Part shown: piece by piece, positions 39,662 through 48,828 of the stretch
How positions within the stretch are numbered: the stretch's first letter is position 1
Layout: each line of letters begins with the position of its first letter
Assembly (NCBI GenBank): GCA_015183035.1
Contig: JACZZP010000012.1
Location: 2,046,001-2,110,000, forward strand
DNA: 64,000 nucleotides
Origin: Meloidogyne chitwoodi
Taxonomy: Eukaryota; Nematoda; Chromadorea; Rhabditida; Meloidogynidae
Direction: 5' to 3'
The notes under the pieces: generated by a model
Seen by the model: only the letters and a program-made list of their open reading frames with translations
Told to the model about the DNA's origin: nothing
Database searches by the model: none
Made by a program: the position numbers and the translations under genes

Positions 39662-41149
39662 ATGTGCCAATCTTCTTTTATTTTAATTTTCCAATTTATT
39701 CTTGGTGAAATATTTGCTTCAAAATGCAGCACATTTAAAGGTTTTTTTTTATTTATTTTTTTAAATTTAATTTTAATTTTTTTTTTAAATTAGCAAACAA
39801 TAAAATTAATCCTCTTTTCGATGAATATTTTAAACAAAAAATTTCTTCAAATTTTTCTTCTTTAATTTTGCAACAAAATAGTAATATTTTTAATTTATCA
39901 AAATGTGCCTGTAAACAAGATTGGGCAAATTCTTTTTGTAGCAGAGCAGAAAAATATTCAAAAATGTCTTTATCTTTGGAAAAAGCTCCTTCAATTTGTG
40001 TTTGCAGGTTTTTTTTTAATTAATTTTTATTTTATTAAATTTTTAAAAATTAGAAAAATGATTGGAATAAATAAATGTGTTCAATTTCTTTCTCGTTGTT
40101 TTCGTCATAATTTTGATGATATTACTAAAGGACAACAGAAACACAGACCACAGGTGTTACAGGAAAAATGCAGTTGTTGTTTTAATGTTATTTATTTTTT
40201 AATATATATTTATTTTTTTAATTTCGATATGACAAAAGGGGAAATATAACAGTGAAATTGGGGGGAGAGAACAGAGAATAAAAATTTAAAAAAAAAAATT
40301 AGAAAAGTTTCAAAAATTGTTACAAATTTTAATTTTCTTTTTTTAGCAACCTGATGTTTTTTGTAAACAATTAGAATGTCATCAAATGTTTCCAATATTT
40401 GAACAATTTTCAAATACTTCTTGTCGATGCTTTTCTCCACAAATATCAACAGAAAATGATCAACAAAAAATATTTAAAACATATTTAAATTTAAAAGAGA
40501 TTTTGTGTGAAAATTGGAATGGAAAAAATGTTGATGAAAACGAGGAAGAAAAGGTTTTTTTTATTTTTTTTAATGTTTCTTAAACGCTGTACCTCAAAAA
40601 ATTAAGCTTTGAGTAAGGAATTATTCGTATTCTCATTTATACTCATTAAGTTTTAATTATACTTATACAATAACGGCTGTGGTGTAGAGGTAAAGTCCTG
40701 GACTACACCGTTTAATATGGCAAGGTTCGAGTCCGTTTGGTGCCAAATGTTTTCTCTTTGGTTTATAAACTTTTAAATTACTTTTTTAATTAAAAACTAT
40801 TTAATTATATTTTTAGTTTTATTCTTCATCTTCTTATAATATCATTAATTTACAACATTCCACAAAAAACGAAAATTTAAATAATTTATTTTATTCATCC
40901 GCGCCATATGCACGTTTTCTTTCTTTTCTTTTAATAGTTTTTATTGGTTCTTTTATTTTGGCTATAGCAGCATGTTTTTGGAGTCATTGGAGAAGAAAAC
41001 ATTTAAAGAAAAAATCTCAAATAAAATTAGATATAGAAGAACAAATAAATGTTAATAGAACAAATCAACAACTTTTTCATCAACAAGAAGATGAAAATTT
41101 AAATAAAAATGAGGAAAATGGAGCTATTTATCAAGAAGTAACCGTTTAA
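39662..41149 (+). CDS. Unrecognised type I membrane protein with Cys-rich ectodomain
   Basis: The start at 39662 gives a signal peptide (MCQSSFILIFQFILGEIFA). The lumenal part has spaced cysteines (SKCSTFK, SKCACKQDWANSFCSRA, PSICVCR, NKCVQFLSRCFRH, QPDVFCKQLECHQMF, SCRCFSPQ, EILCENWNG). A single transmembrane helix follows (LSFLLIVFIGSFILAIAACF), then a basic stop-transfer (HWRRKHLKKKSQ) and a short Gln/Glu/Asn-rich cytoplasmic tail ending YQEVTV at TAA 41147-41149. Exons join in frame across short introns; the exception, at about 40556-40815, contains a tRNA-like sequence. The spaced cysteines look like a disulfide-bonded extracellular domain, possibly a receptor or co-receptor. No family was recognised. 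Confidence 0.7.
40672..40745 (+). other. tRNA-derived sequence in intron
   Basis: It has the A-box core TGTGGTGTAGAGG and the B-box GGTTCGAGTCC (40724-40734) at tRNA spacing. The ends (AACGGC and TGCCA) pair poorly and the anticodon region does not form a good stem. It shares TGTGGTGTAG and the B-box with copies at 43032, 48131 (complement) and 58940. It sits inside the intron of the membrane-protein gene. Confidence 0.55.
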
Positions 41150-41548
41150 AAAGAAAAAATGATTGGAAGATGTATTTTTTAAATTATATATTTTTTGTGT
41201 TAATGTCTTAATATGCTGGAGCAGTTTTACCACCATTTCCTCGCGTTCAAGCGTCCATGTTAAATTGATTTTATCGATTTGTTTGTCGTTTAGCTTTAAC
41301 ACTATTCTTTCTTTTACTCTAACTTCATTTGTACACTATTTTCATATTTATCATTTGTTTTGGTTTTTTTCATTTTATCTAATTTTCATTTTACCTAAAT
41401 TTTTTGTTTGTGAGTTTCTCAAGTTTTTTTCTTTATTTTGATTAAAGATTTCGATTTTCTTTGCTTTCTAAAATTTAATTCACATTTTTATATGTATTTT
41501 GCATTATATCTATCAATTAATTAGTTAATTTTAATTCTTCAATTAGAA
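41150..41548. other. Gap before decayed farS-1
   Basis: No gene recognised. A plus-strand frame (41163-41441) is hydrophobic, low-complexity and unconvincing. Sequence turns AT-rich toward 41520. Confidence 0.35.
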
Positions 41549-41872
41549 TGTTGGAAGGTAATTTTGAGCCTGTTAACTTTTGATTATTCTTCAACAAGTA
41601 ACTTTCAAAGCAATGAACTTGCAGAACAACTTTGTATTGATCATCAAAAACTTGTTGGTGATATTAAATGCTTCAAAGTCATGAAGAGGTTTAGAATTTT
41701 TATTAAAGAATTTTATTGTGATATATTAATGAGTATAGTTTATGTATTTGTTTGTCCGGGTTTTCATAATAAAATGATTTGTGGGAAAAGAAAATGATAG
41801 CTTTTATAGTATATTTTTCGAAGTTGGGTAATATATAAACCAGTTTTTTTACTTGTCTTTTGTTCAGGATCT

Positions 41873-42285
41873 ACTTCAACATCTACACCAACGTCAACAA
41901 CAACGTCTACTCCAACGGTGGTGTTTCTATGAGTTGACGTTCTGCGAGCTTTACCAACGGTGTTGGTCTATGATTTGACGTTCTGCGAGCTGTGCCAACG
42001 GTGTTAGTCTATGAGTTTCGTTCTGTGTTCTGTGCCAACGGTATGTGGTTCCGGAACTAAGGTTCTAGTCCTACGCTGACGGTCGTGGTTCACGTTCGGA
42101 TATTCTGGATCGACGCTGACGGTCGTGGTTCACGAGCTGATATTCTGGATCGACGCTGACGGTTGTGGTTCAATGAGCTGATATTCTTGATCGACGCTGA
42201 CGGTTGTGGTTCAATGAGCTGATATTCAAGGAGCTGCACCAACTTCTAAAAGCTGTGACGACGTTTTACGAGCTACGCCAACACT
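41873..42285 (+). repeat. 41-bp GC-richer minisatellite
   Basis: About nine degenerate tandem units of roughly 40-41 bp. Clear units repeat GACGCTGACGGT.GTGGTTCA followed by GAGCTGATATTCT.GATC (about 42070-42225). Earlier units have the form CCAACGGTGTTGGTCTATGA followed by TTGACGTTCTGCGAGCTGTG. It is far richer in G+C than flanking DNA and occupies the intron where the missing farS-1 middle region would be. Confidence 0.75.
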
Positions 42286-43031
42286 GGCTCTGATAAAGAA
42301 GGAACACATTATTTGATACAAAAACAATTGGAATCCTAAAGAAGAGGAAATGGATAACTGAAATGTATTTCTTAAATAATTAAAATAATAATAATTTCAG
42401 TATTTTTTAGGTCGTTTAAGGCAATGGTTGTAACCAAAGGTACCAAATTCAACGAAAATTTGTCTAAACCTGAATTAGATTTGACAACTGAAATGATTAC
42501 TACGTTAGTTTTAATTTACTTTAATTTATTTTATTAAAATATCAAGCTTTTTAGAGGTTCTTGGCGGAACAAAAGCTTCAAAAAATACAATTTTGAAGCA
42601 ATGGGAATAATTCCACAGTCTGGACATTTACATCCGTTGCTTAAAGTAAGGGCAGAATTTCGAGATATTTTCTTTCAAATGGGATTTTCTGAGATGCCAA
42701 CAAATAAATTTGTAGAATCTTCTTTTTGGAATTTTGATGCACTCTTTCAGCCTCAACAACATCCAGCTAGAGATTCTCATGATACTTTCTTTTTGTCAGG
42801 TTTTTTTTTAATTTAAATTTTCTTTTATTTTTTTAAATTTTAGAACCAGCAATTTCTACTGAATTTCCTCAGGATTATCTTGAGAAGGTCAAAAAAGTTC
42901 ACTCTGAAGGAGGATATGGATCACTTGGGTTTATTTTTTAAATTGTTTTAAATATTCTTCCCTTTAATTGTGGGCTGTTATTTAGAAATTTTTTAATTAT
43001 ATCTTTATTAAAAAGTTACGATTATTTATTA

Positions 43032-43104
43032 TGGTCGTTGTGGTGTAGTCAGTTATGTGTTAGTTTTGTTTCCTCAAGGTTGAGGGTTCGAGTCCCGTTG
43101 ATGT
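43032..43104 (+). other. tRNA-derived sequence in farS-1 intron
   Basis: Contains TGTGGTGTAGTCAGTTA and GGGTTCGAGTCCC at tRNA-like spacing with GTTTTGTTTC between. It closely resembles the complement of 48058-48131 in the mrps-10 intron. The acceptor stem is poor, so it is likely a pseudo-tRNA or SINE head. Confidence 0.6.
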
Positions 43105-43579
43105 AAATCGTTATTTTTAACATTTTTTCATATTTTTTTTCAGTTATAAATACGATTGGAACATAAATGAGGCTCAGAAAAATTTGTTAAGGACTCATAC
43201 GATTGCAGTATCAGTTAGACAATTATATTTGCTTGCAAAAAAGGTTTTCTTTTAAATTAAGTTTAAAATATTTATTTTTTCTTTCTTTTTAAGAGTTTTG
43301 TACCAACAAAGATGTTCAGAATTGACAGAGTTTTTCGTAATGAAACATTGGATGCTACCCATCTGGCAGAATTTCACAAAGTTGAAGGAGTTGTTGCTGA
43401 ACGAAATCTTTCTTTGGCACATGTTATTGGACTTTTTACTAATTCTTTAGGAAATGCGGTTTGTTTCTTTTTTTTCTTTTTTATTAAGGAATTGAAAATT
43501 TTCGCTTCAAACAACATACAAATATTTATTTATTTTTTTGTAAAGAATGATTTAGAATTGGTCAGTTCAGTGTACCAAT

Positions 43580-43885
43580 GCTTTTTTGCCATAACTTGTG
43601 TTTATTTTTTAAGCGATCTGAAAAGTTCTTTTATTAATAGAAAGCTTTCGATAAGAGGATTATTTTCACTAATTAAACAGATCCAATCAAATCATTAAAT
43701 AAAAAGTTAATAAAAGTTCAAAATCGTGATTTTCGATTTTTTCGGGCATAACTTTTTTGGAATGAACTGATTTGATCGTTTCAATTAGTGAAAAGAATCC
43801 ACTTTTCGAGCTCGTTCTAATGACATGCAAATTATTTTAAATTGTTTTAAATAAAAAAAAGTTATACGAGTTACTCTGAACCGTC
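43580..43885. repeat. Degenerate foldback with CTCTGAACCGTC end
   Basis: GGATTATTTTCACTAATTAA (about 43656) is matched inverted by TTAGTGAAAAGAATCC (about 43786), and outward both arms still share pieces (CATAACTT with AAGTTATA; GAAAGCTTTCG with CGAGCTCG). The right end reads GAGTTACTCTGAACCGTC. A related motif lies at 8440 and, inverted, near 48705. There is no coding capacity. The structure suggests an old MITE-like element. Confidence 0.45.
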
Positions 43886-44031
43886 AATTTCAATTTTTTA
43901 ATTGAAATTTATTTTTTTAGATTAAAAAATCATTTCAAGAATAAAGAGGAAAGCTGTTGCTCTCAGTTTGTTATAATATTCAACATAGCTCTCTTTTTGT
44001 GATTATAAAAAGTTGTATTGAACTTTTGGAA

Positions 44032-46474
44032 ATGGATGCAACAGGTTTTTTTATGGATTTCTTTAGTTTATTTTTATTTATTCTTTCCTTTTGACCTATA
44101 ATTATATAAAGACGGAAAGAATATTTTTTAAATTAAATTATTTTTTATTATAAGCATTAATAAAATTAGCATTTAATTTTAATTGGTATTTTGTCCTATT
44201 TTGCCTTCATGACGTTTTGTCTAATTTATCTAGTGACATTTTGTCACTTTTCCCTAGTTGGCGATTTGTCTGTTATTTATAGCATTTTCTGGTATTTTGT
44301 TTTTAGTACTTTGAAAAAGTTACTGTAATTTTCTCTAACATTTTGAGTTAGCTAGAGAAGAATAAAATAAGATAGTGTGTATTTATTTTATTCTTATAAG
44401 AGAGACAAAATGTTCTAGACTGTTAGATCAAATTCTTTACTATTTTTTGCAAAAATTTGTTTACATTCATCATTTCTTTGCATTAATCAATAATTCTAGA
44501 CTTAAAATATAATTTTTAAAGTGACAACAAGTACACAAGCTTCATCCTCGACTTAACCGAAAAAGAACAACAAAAAATAATTACGGGTATCAAAAATTGA
44601 GGGATCAACAGGGTTCCCTAACCTTTCGTCAATGAACCTTCCGTCAAAACCTTTCGTCACTGAACCATTCGTCACTGAACCTTTCGTCACTAAAATCATA
44701 TTTTTATGAATAATTGATACTGTGACTTATACTAGATTTTTTGTTTCTGGACCGATTTGAACTAGTGAGGTGTCATTTGAAAGAGCTCCGAAAATTGAGT
44801 CGATCCAGATATGGGAAAAGTTGGTCAGACAAATAGCAGCCGAGTTACAGACTTTTGAAAATCGAAAAACAACAGGGATCAATTCATTTTCAGGTGAAAA
44901 ATTAAATGTGCAAATTATAGCTAATTCGAACGAGCTCTTCAAGCTGTATCGAATGAGATAAGAATCAGCTCGTTTGGAGCCGCATTAATAAAGTTATAAA
45001 GGATTGAAGCTCTTAGGAAAAACTTTTTGTGGCTCCTGAGGGTAGGCCGGGCATGGTCTTCGCGCAAACGTTGATATATTGGAGGTGTTCTATTATTTTC
45101 TCCATTTTTGGACTTTTCCGTGAAGATAGTTCGGGAACAAACTCGGGAGATTGATCCCCCTGTTGTTTTTCGATTTTCAAAAGTCTGTAACTCGGCTGCT
45201 ATTTGTCTGACCAACTTTTCCCATATCTGGATCGACTTAATTTTCGGAGCTCTTTCAAATGACATAAGTCACAGTATCAATTATTCATAAAAATATGATT
45301 TTAGTGACGAAAGGTTCAGTGACGAATGGTTCAGTGACGAAAGGTTTTGACGGAAGGTTCAGTGACGAAAGGTTCGGCCACCATCAACAGCAAAATGTTA
45401 TGAATGAATTGGCAAAAATAAGAGTTGAACATCGAGAACACGCGTATTATTTTTAAATTTTTATTTATTTTTTATTAATTAAACAAATTTTAGAACAGTG
45501 CTTAAAACAATACAGACATTGGAATCTGACGGAAATGCTTTCGACAAGTTGGGACACATTGATTAAATTTAAATCTTCTGAATTGGTCATAATTTTAGCT
45601 GAGACAATGAAAAAGGTTTTTTATTTTTAAGATTGATTCTTCTCTGAATGTTGTCCGATTTAGTTTGTTCTGGTTTTAGAGTTTTTCTGATTAGTTTGTC
45701 TTTCTTGAGCTTGTTCGTGTTTATCGAAGGTTCGATCCTTTCTATTGTTAGTATTTTTTCTTACAGATGTTTATATAAAGTTTTGCAAAAATTATTTTAT
45801 CTAGGAAGAAATCTAACAAAAATTAAGCAAAGGACATTTATAGCACATCTTTCTAAACTGTTTGACAAATATAAAGAACGAGTTATTTTTAGACTGCTCT
45901 AGAAACATTACCTTGTTCTTGTTAGATTTTGCTTTTGATAGATTGTTAACAACTTGAAATTTTCCGTAATTTTTTAAGAATTAAATGAGTATAATACTAA
46001 AAAAAAAGTTCAGTATGAACGTGATTTTCGATTTACATAATTAGCTTAATAAAGATAAATACAGATCGTCCAACATTGAGAATATAATGCAATTTTTGGA
46101 TTAGGATATAAGGTTCGATTCCTTTTAAGTTTTGAGTATGTTTTTCTTATTGTAGTTTGAGTTATGAATTAATTCTGTTGATTTGATTCTGCTCATGTCA
46201 TTTTTAAAGTTTTTTGATATTATTTTTTGATTTTTACATATCCCATTATTTTTTGTTGTTGATTTGGTGTTTGTGTTTCAGTCATTTGAGTTTATGATTA
46301 TGAAGGGTTACTTAAAAGTTTCAATTCTTCCATGGTTTATCATTTTATTTTTTTATTCTTTTTCAGTTTAAGAACATGGACGAACTTGAAGACAATGGCA
46401 ACAAGAAATTGAAAATCCTGGAAAAACTTTTGAATATTGGCATAAATTGGAAACTGATGGCTAAGAAAATTTAA
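44032..46474 (+). pseudogene. pfd-2: Prefoldin subunit 2, broken by frameshifts and an insertion
   Basis: Prefoldin subunit 2 passes nascent actin and tubulin to the CCT chaperonin. Exon 1 (ATG 44032, MDAT) would join after a 475-nt intron to VTTSTQASSS. Then, with a frame change, it reads TEKEQQKIITG, and after another frame change YQKLR. A 771-bp foldback element follows. Coding resumes at QQQNVMNELAKIRVEHREH, joins across an intron to ATVLKTIQTLESDGNAFDKL, shifts frame again to DTLIKFKSSELVIILAETMK, and continues after a 750-nt intron as FKNMDELEDNGNKKLKILEK to a stop at 46472-46474. The order matches the two coiled-coil arms and beta hairpins of prefoldin 2 (human NEHSLVIDTL region). Three frameshifts plus the insertion make it non-functional. 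Confidence 0.7.
44604..45390. mobile_element. Foldback (hAT-like, non-autonomous) element with 8-bp TSD
   Basis: The element spans 44612-45382 and is flanked by the direct repeat ATCAACAG (44604-44611 and 45383-45390). Its ends are imperfect inverted repeats (GGTTCCCTAACCTTTCGTC at left; GGTGGCCGAACCTTTCGTC as complement of right). The arms (about 44612-44883 and 45150-45382) are nearly identical inverted copies, apart from about 42 extra bases in the left arm (about 44731-44771). Each arm begins with about five tandem copies of a 15-mer, GTGACGAAAGGTTCA. A central loop of about 266 bp has no transposase. The 8-bp duplication fits hAT-type transposition, and the near-identity of the arms suggests a recent insertion or gene conversion. 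Confidence 0.8.
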
Positions 46475-46551
46475 TTGTTTTTATTGATAATATATTTATT
46501 ATTTTGTGCCTTTATTCGATAAATAAATTTTTGTTTTTAGCAGGAATTAAT

Positions 46552-46668
46552 AAAAAATACAGTGAAGAAATGACTTTTTAAATGGCGATGAAACGGCTTT
46601 AAAGAAATGATAAAATTATTAAAAGCCGTTTCACACCAAAGGAGAAAATAATTTCTTACTGTATTAAA
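46552..46668. repeat. Foldback of about 115 bp
   Basis: AATACAGTGAAGAAAT at the left is matched inverted by ATTTCTTACTGTATT at the right, and inside it GAAACGGCTTT pairs with AAAGCCGTTTC. There is no coding capacity. It lies just past the pfd-2 remnant. Confidence 0.6.
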
Positions 46669-46694
46669 AATTGTTATTCAGTCTTTTTGTGAAT

Positions 46695-46935
46695 CAATAT
46701 ATTGATTTTCTGACTTGGAAATATTTTTAGAAAATTTATATTGTTGAAAAAATCAATATATCGATTTTATTGATTGTCTCGAATAATCTCGAATAAAGAA
46801 TATTTTTAGAAAATTTATATTTTTGAAAAAATCAATATATCGATTTTATTGATTGTCTCGAATGATCTCGAATTAGGAAAATTTTTGGAAATTTATATTT
46901 TTGTGAAAATCGATATATTGATTTGTATCGATTTT
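46695..46935. repeat. Three tandem units of about 80 bp with internal palindrome
   Basis: Three successive copies contain AAATTTATATTTTTG.AAAAA then TCAATATATCGATTTTATTG and (in two) GATTGTCTCGAAT.ATCTCG. Each unit includes the palindromic AATATAT/CGATTTTATTGATT. Later copies diverge. A fragment (GACTTGGAAATATTTTTA) recurs at about 47232. Confidence 0.6.
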
Positions 46936-46973
46936 GAAACTGAGTAGTTTTTTTGAAAAGTTAGAGTATATTT

Positions 46974-47196
46974 TTATCTCTGCTAACACTATTTCTCAAA
47001 TTTCCAATGTATAATTTTGTGCCAGTTTTTATGCGTCTCTAATTTTTCTTTTCTATAATTGTGTTGGCTCACCTTACCTCACTCTAACATAAAAATCGAA
47101 AATTCTCTAACATTTTTAAAAATTTTCTTAATGGCGACATTCTTCTTTTTATCTTTGCTAACTCTATTTCTCATTTTTCCAATGTATAATTTCATT
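46974..47196. repeat. Pair of direct repeats of about 45 bp
   Basis: TTTATCTCTGCTAACACTAT at 46974 and TTTATCTTTGCTAACTCTAT at about 47150 each continue with TTCTCA..TTTCCAATGTATAATTT. The sequence between them is AT-rich and non-coding. Confidence 0.5.
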
Positions 47197-47279
47197 TATT
47201 TTTTTTACAACTTCTTATATCGATTTTAGGACTTGGAAATATTTTTAATAAATTGAATTTTTTTGCTATTTCATTGGTG

Positions 47280-47530
47280 TGTACTATTTTTCATTTACTC
47301 TTTTTCTCTGTACCTGTTCTACTCCCCATTTAAAAGTAATTTTTTCAGCTTTATAGGGTAAAAAAAACGAGAGGGTGGGCGGGCGGGCTGGCGTCGTGCC
47401 ATAATGGGGGGATGTGTGTGGCCCTCCCACCCACCCCCAAAATTTTTTACCCTATAAAACTGCACTAAAAACTTTTAAATGGGGAGTAAAACAGGTACAG
47501 AGAAAAAGAGCAAAAACAACAGTGTCTAAA
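47280..47530. repeat. Foldback element with GC-rich centre
   Basis: Left arm CTCTTTTTCTCTGTACCTGT, then ACTCCCCATTTAAAAGT and TTTATAGGGTAAAAAA, is matched inverted on the right (TTTTTTACCCTATAAAA, ACTTTTAAATGGGGAGTA, ACAGGTACAGAGAAAAAGAG). The centre reads GGGTGGGCGGGCGGGCTGGC and CCCTCCCACCCACCCCC, which can also pair. The arms are about 85-100 bp with few mismatches. It is probably a MITE-like element. Confidence 0.7.
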
Positions 47531-47645
47531 ATTCCTATAATAGTGATTTTGAAGAAAAATTGGAGATTTAAAAAAACATTATATAAAAAAAATACGTTTA
47601 AAAAAACAAAATTTATCAAAAATAAATATTTAAAAAATTAAACAA

Positions 47646-48410
47646 CTATTGTTGAGATGATGAAGTTATCGTCTTTGGTAAATTACATATTTCTGTATAT
47701 GTAACTTTCATGGCCACTCCTTCAGGAATATTTCTTTCAATATATTCAAGAAAAGCACTAGCAGTACTTCCAGTCAAATATTTCACGTTCATCATCTTAA
47801 TATATGTACGTGACTCATATTGAACTTTATACTTCTTTTTTGCAAATTTATCTCGCAGAGTAGTCAAAAGCCATCTAAGTTGCGGAGGTTGTGTAACCTC
47901 AGATTTTTCAATGTTCAAATGATCGCAGACATTCTAGAAAAAATAAAACTGATATTCTTATTTTTTAAAAATTCTAAATATTATTTTAATTAAAAAAACT
48001 AAAAAGATAACTTTAGAAACAACTTATTTAAAATTCTTCGTTAAACTAAAATTGTTTTCCACCACTTGGATTCGAACCCACAACCTACAAGAAACAAAAC
48101 TACCGCTTAACTGACTACACCACAAGGACTACAACAGATAAACGCTAACTTTTACTTAAAAGGATAATAAAAATTAAAGGATTAACCCAAAAACAAGTTA
48201 GATGTCCCAAAAAATTAAAAAATAATAAACTAACATTAACAAACGTAATGTACGATGAAAGAACTTCTTGATCATGTCTTCTCACTTCCAAATCAATTTT
48301 TTTAAAAAAGCTTGTCGTGATCTACATTGTTTGAGCTCTCAGCAGAAGCAAAACGTTTAATAATTCCAAGTCTTTTCAGTTGGCTTTGATTTTTGAAGGA
48401 ACTAAAAGAG
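47646..48410 (-). pseudogene. mrps-10: Mitochondrial ribosomal protein S10 (uS10m), frameshifted
   Basis: Small-subunit mitoribosomal protein. Exon 47933-47646 reads NVCDHLNIEKSEVT, then RWLLTTLRDKF, KKKYKVQYESRTYIKMM, and the signature YLTGSTASAFLEYIERNIPE, GVAMKVTYTEICNLP, ending SSQQ at TAG 47648-47646. Human MRPS10 has the matching [20 protein letters not shown]. The upstream exon (about 48403-48235) reads LKRLGIIKRFASAESSNNVD, HDKLF, then in another frame KIDLEVRRHDQEVLSSYITF. The frame change is at a run of six T and seven A (48297-48309), where one extra base gives an in-frame stop. The first exon and start are not clear. It could be a single sequencing error, but it lies among other broken genes. 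Confidence 0.7.
48058..48131 (-). other. tRNA-derived sequence in mrps-10 intron
   Basis: The minus strand reads CTTGTGGTGTAGTCAGTTAA (A-box) through GTTTTGTTTC to GTGGGTTCGAATCC (B-box). It matches the 43032-43104 copy closely, down to the GTTTTGTTTC centre. The acceptor ends do not pair well, so I call it a pseudo-tRNA or SINE head. Confidence 0.6.
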
Positions 48411-48617
48411 TTAAAAATATAAATAAAAGAATAATTGAAAAATATTATTAATTGATGCCAATAACATCTTCTAAAATTAAAAAATAAAATTAAAAATTGT
48501 TTTCTGTCAGAAAATGTATAAAAAAAATAAAATAAATTTCCATATTTTGGAAATTAATAATTAATCTAAAAAATATATATTTTTTTAAATAATATTATAA
48601 GGCTTACACTATTCAGA

Positions 48618-48771
48618 CCTCTATTTTTTTAATTTCAATAAAAAATAGAGGTCCAACAATATATCACATTTTTAAAAAATAGTGACCAGTAAAGATATTT
48701 TGGACGGTTCGGTGCAAGACTTGTAAAATATCTCTCATTATTTTTAATTTAATTTTTACCGATCACTAAAA
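48618..48771. repeat. Two adjacent hairpin-forming repeats
   Basis: The hairpin at 48619-48654 pairs GACCTCTATTTTTT with AAAAAATAGAGGTC. The next (about 48686-48771) pairs TAGTGACCAGTAAAGATATTTT with AAAATATCT...TTTTTACCGATCACTA; its loop holds GGACGGTTCGGTGCAAGAC, the complement of the GAACCGTCC motif seen near 8450 and 43875. Confidence 0.5.
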
Positions 48772-48828
48772 ATAATATATAAATATATAATGAATCATAA
48801 AAAATTAAAAAAAAATAATAATAATTTG

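Larger units (their letters stand above)
41548..43458 (+). pseudogene. farS-1: Phenylalanine-tRNA ligase alpha subunit, broken copy
   Basis: The frame starts near 41564 (LLTFDYSSTSNF, then LAEQLCIDHQKLVGDIKCFK), the N-terminal winged-helix part. The only nearby ATG (41548, MLEGNFE) is one base out of frame. About 125 expected residues are then absent. The next exon (about 42410) resumes at VTKGTKFNENLSKPELDLTT, and a GC-richer minisatellite fills the intron between. Class II motif 1 and the pocket region ([36 protein letters not shown]) and motif 2 ([20 protein letters not shown]) are well preserved. The frame ends near 43458 at FTNSLGNA, and the KPAYNPYTEP and motif 3 (GLSLERPT) regions are not found downstream. 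Without motif 3 it could not be an active synthetase. A rearranged haplotype or misassembly is possible. Confidence 0.8.

Noticed and set aside
44727..44942. Minus-strand frame sharing FSKVCNSAAICLTNFSHIWI with a plus-strand frame at 45108
   Set aside because: The two frames match because the foldback arms are inverted copies; there is no sign of a real protein.
45648..45902. 84-codon plus-strand frame
   Set aside because: Lies within the last intron of the pfd-2 remnant and has T-rich, low-complexity composition.
45720..46125. Additional GGTTCGATCC and GGTTCGATTCC B-box matches in the pfd-2 intron
   Set aside because: No accompanying A-box at proper spacing, so not counted with the tRNA-derived family.
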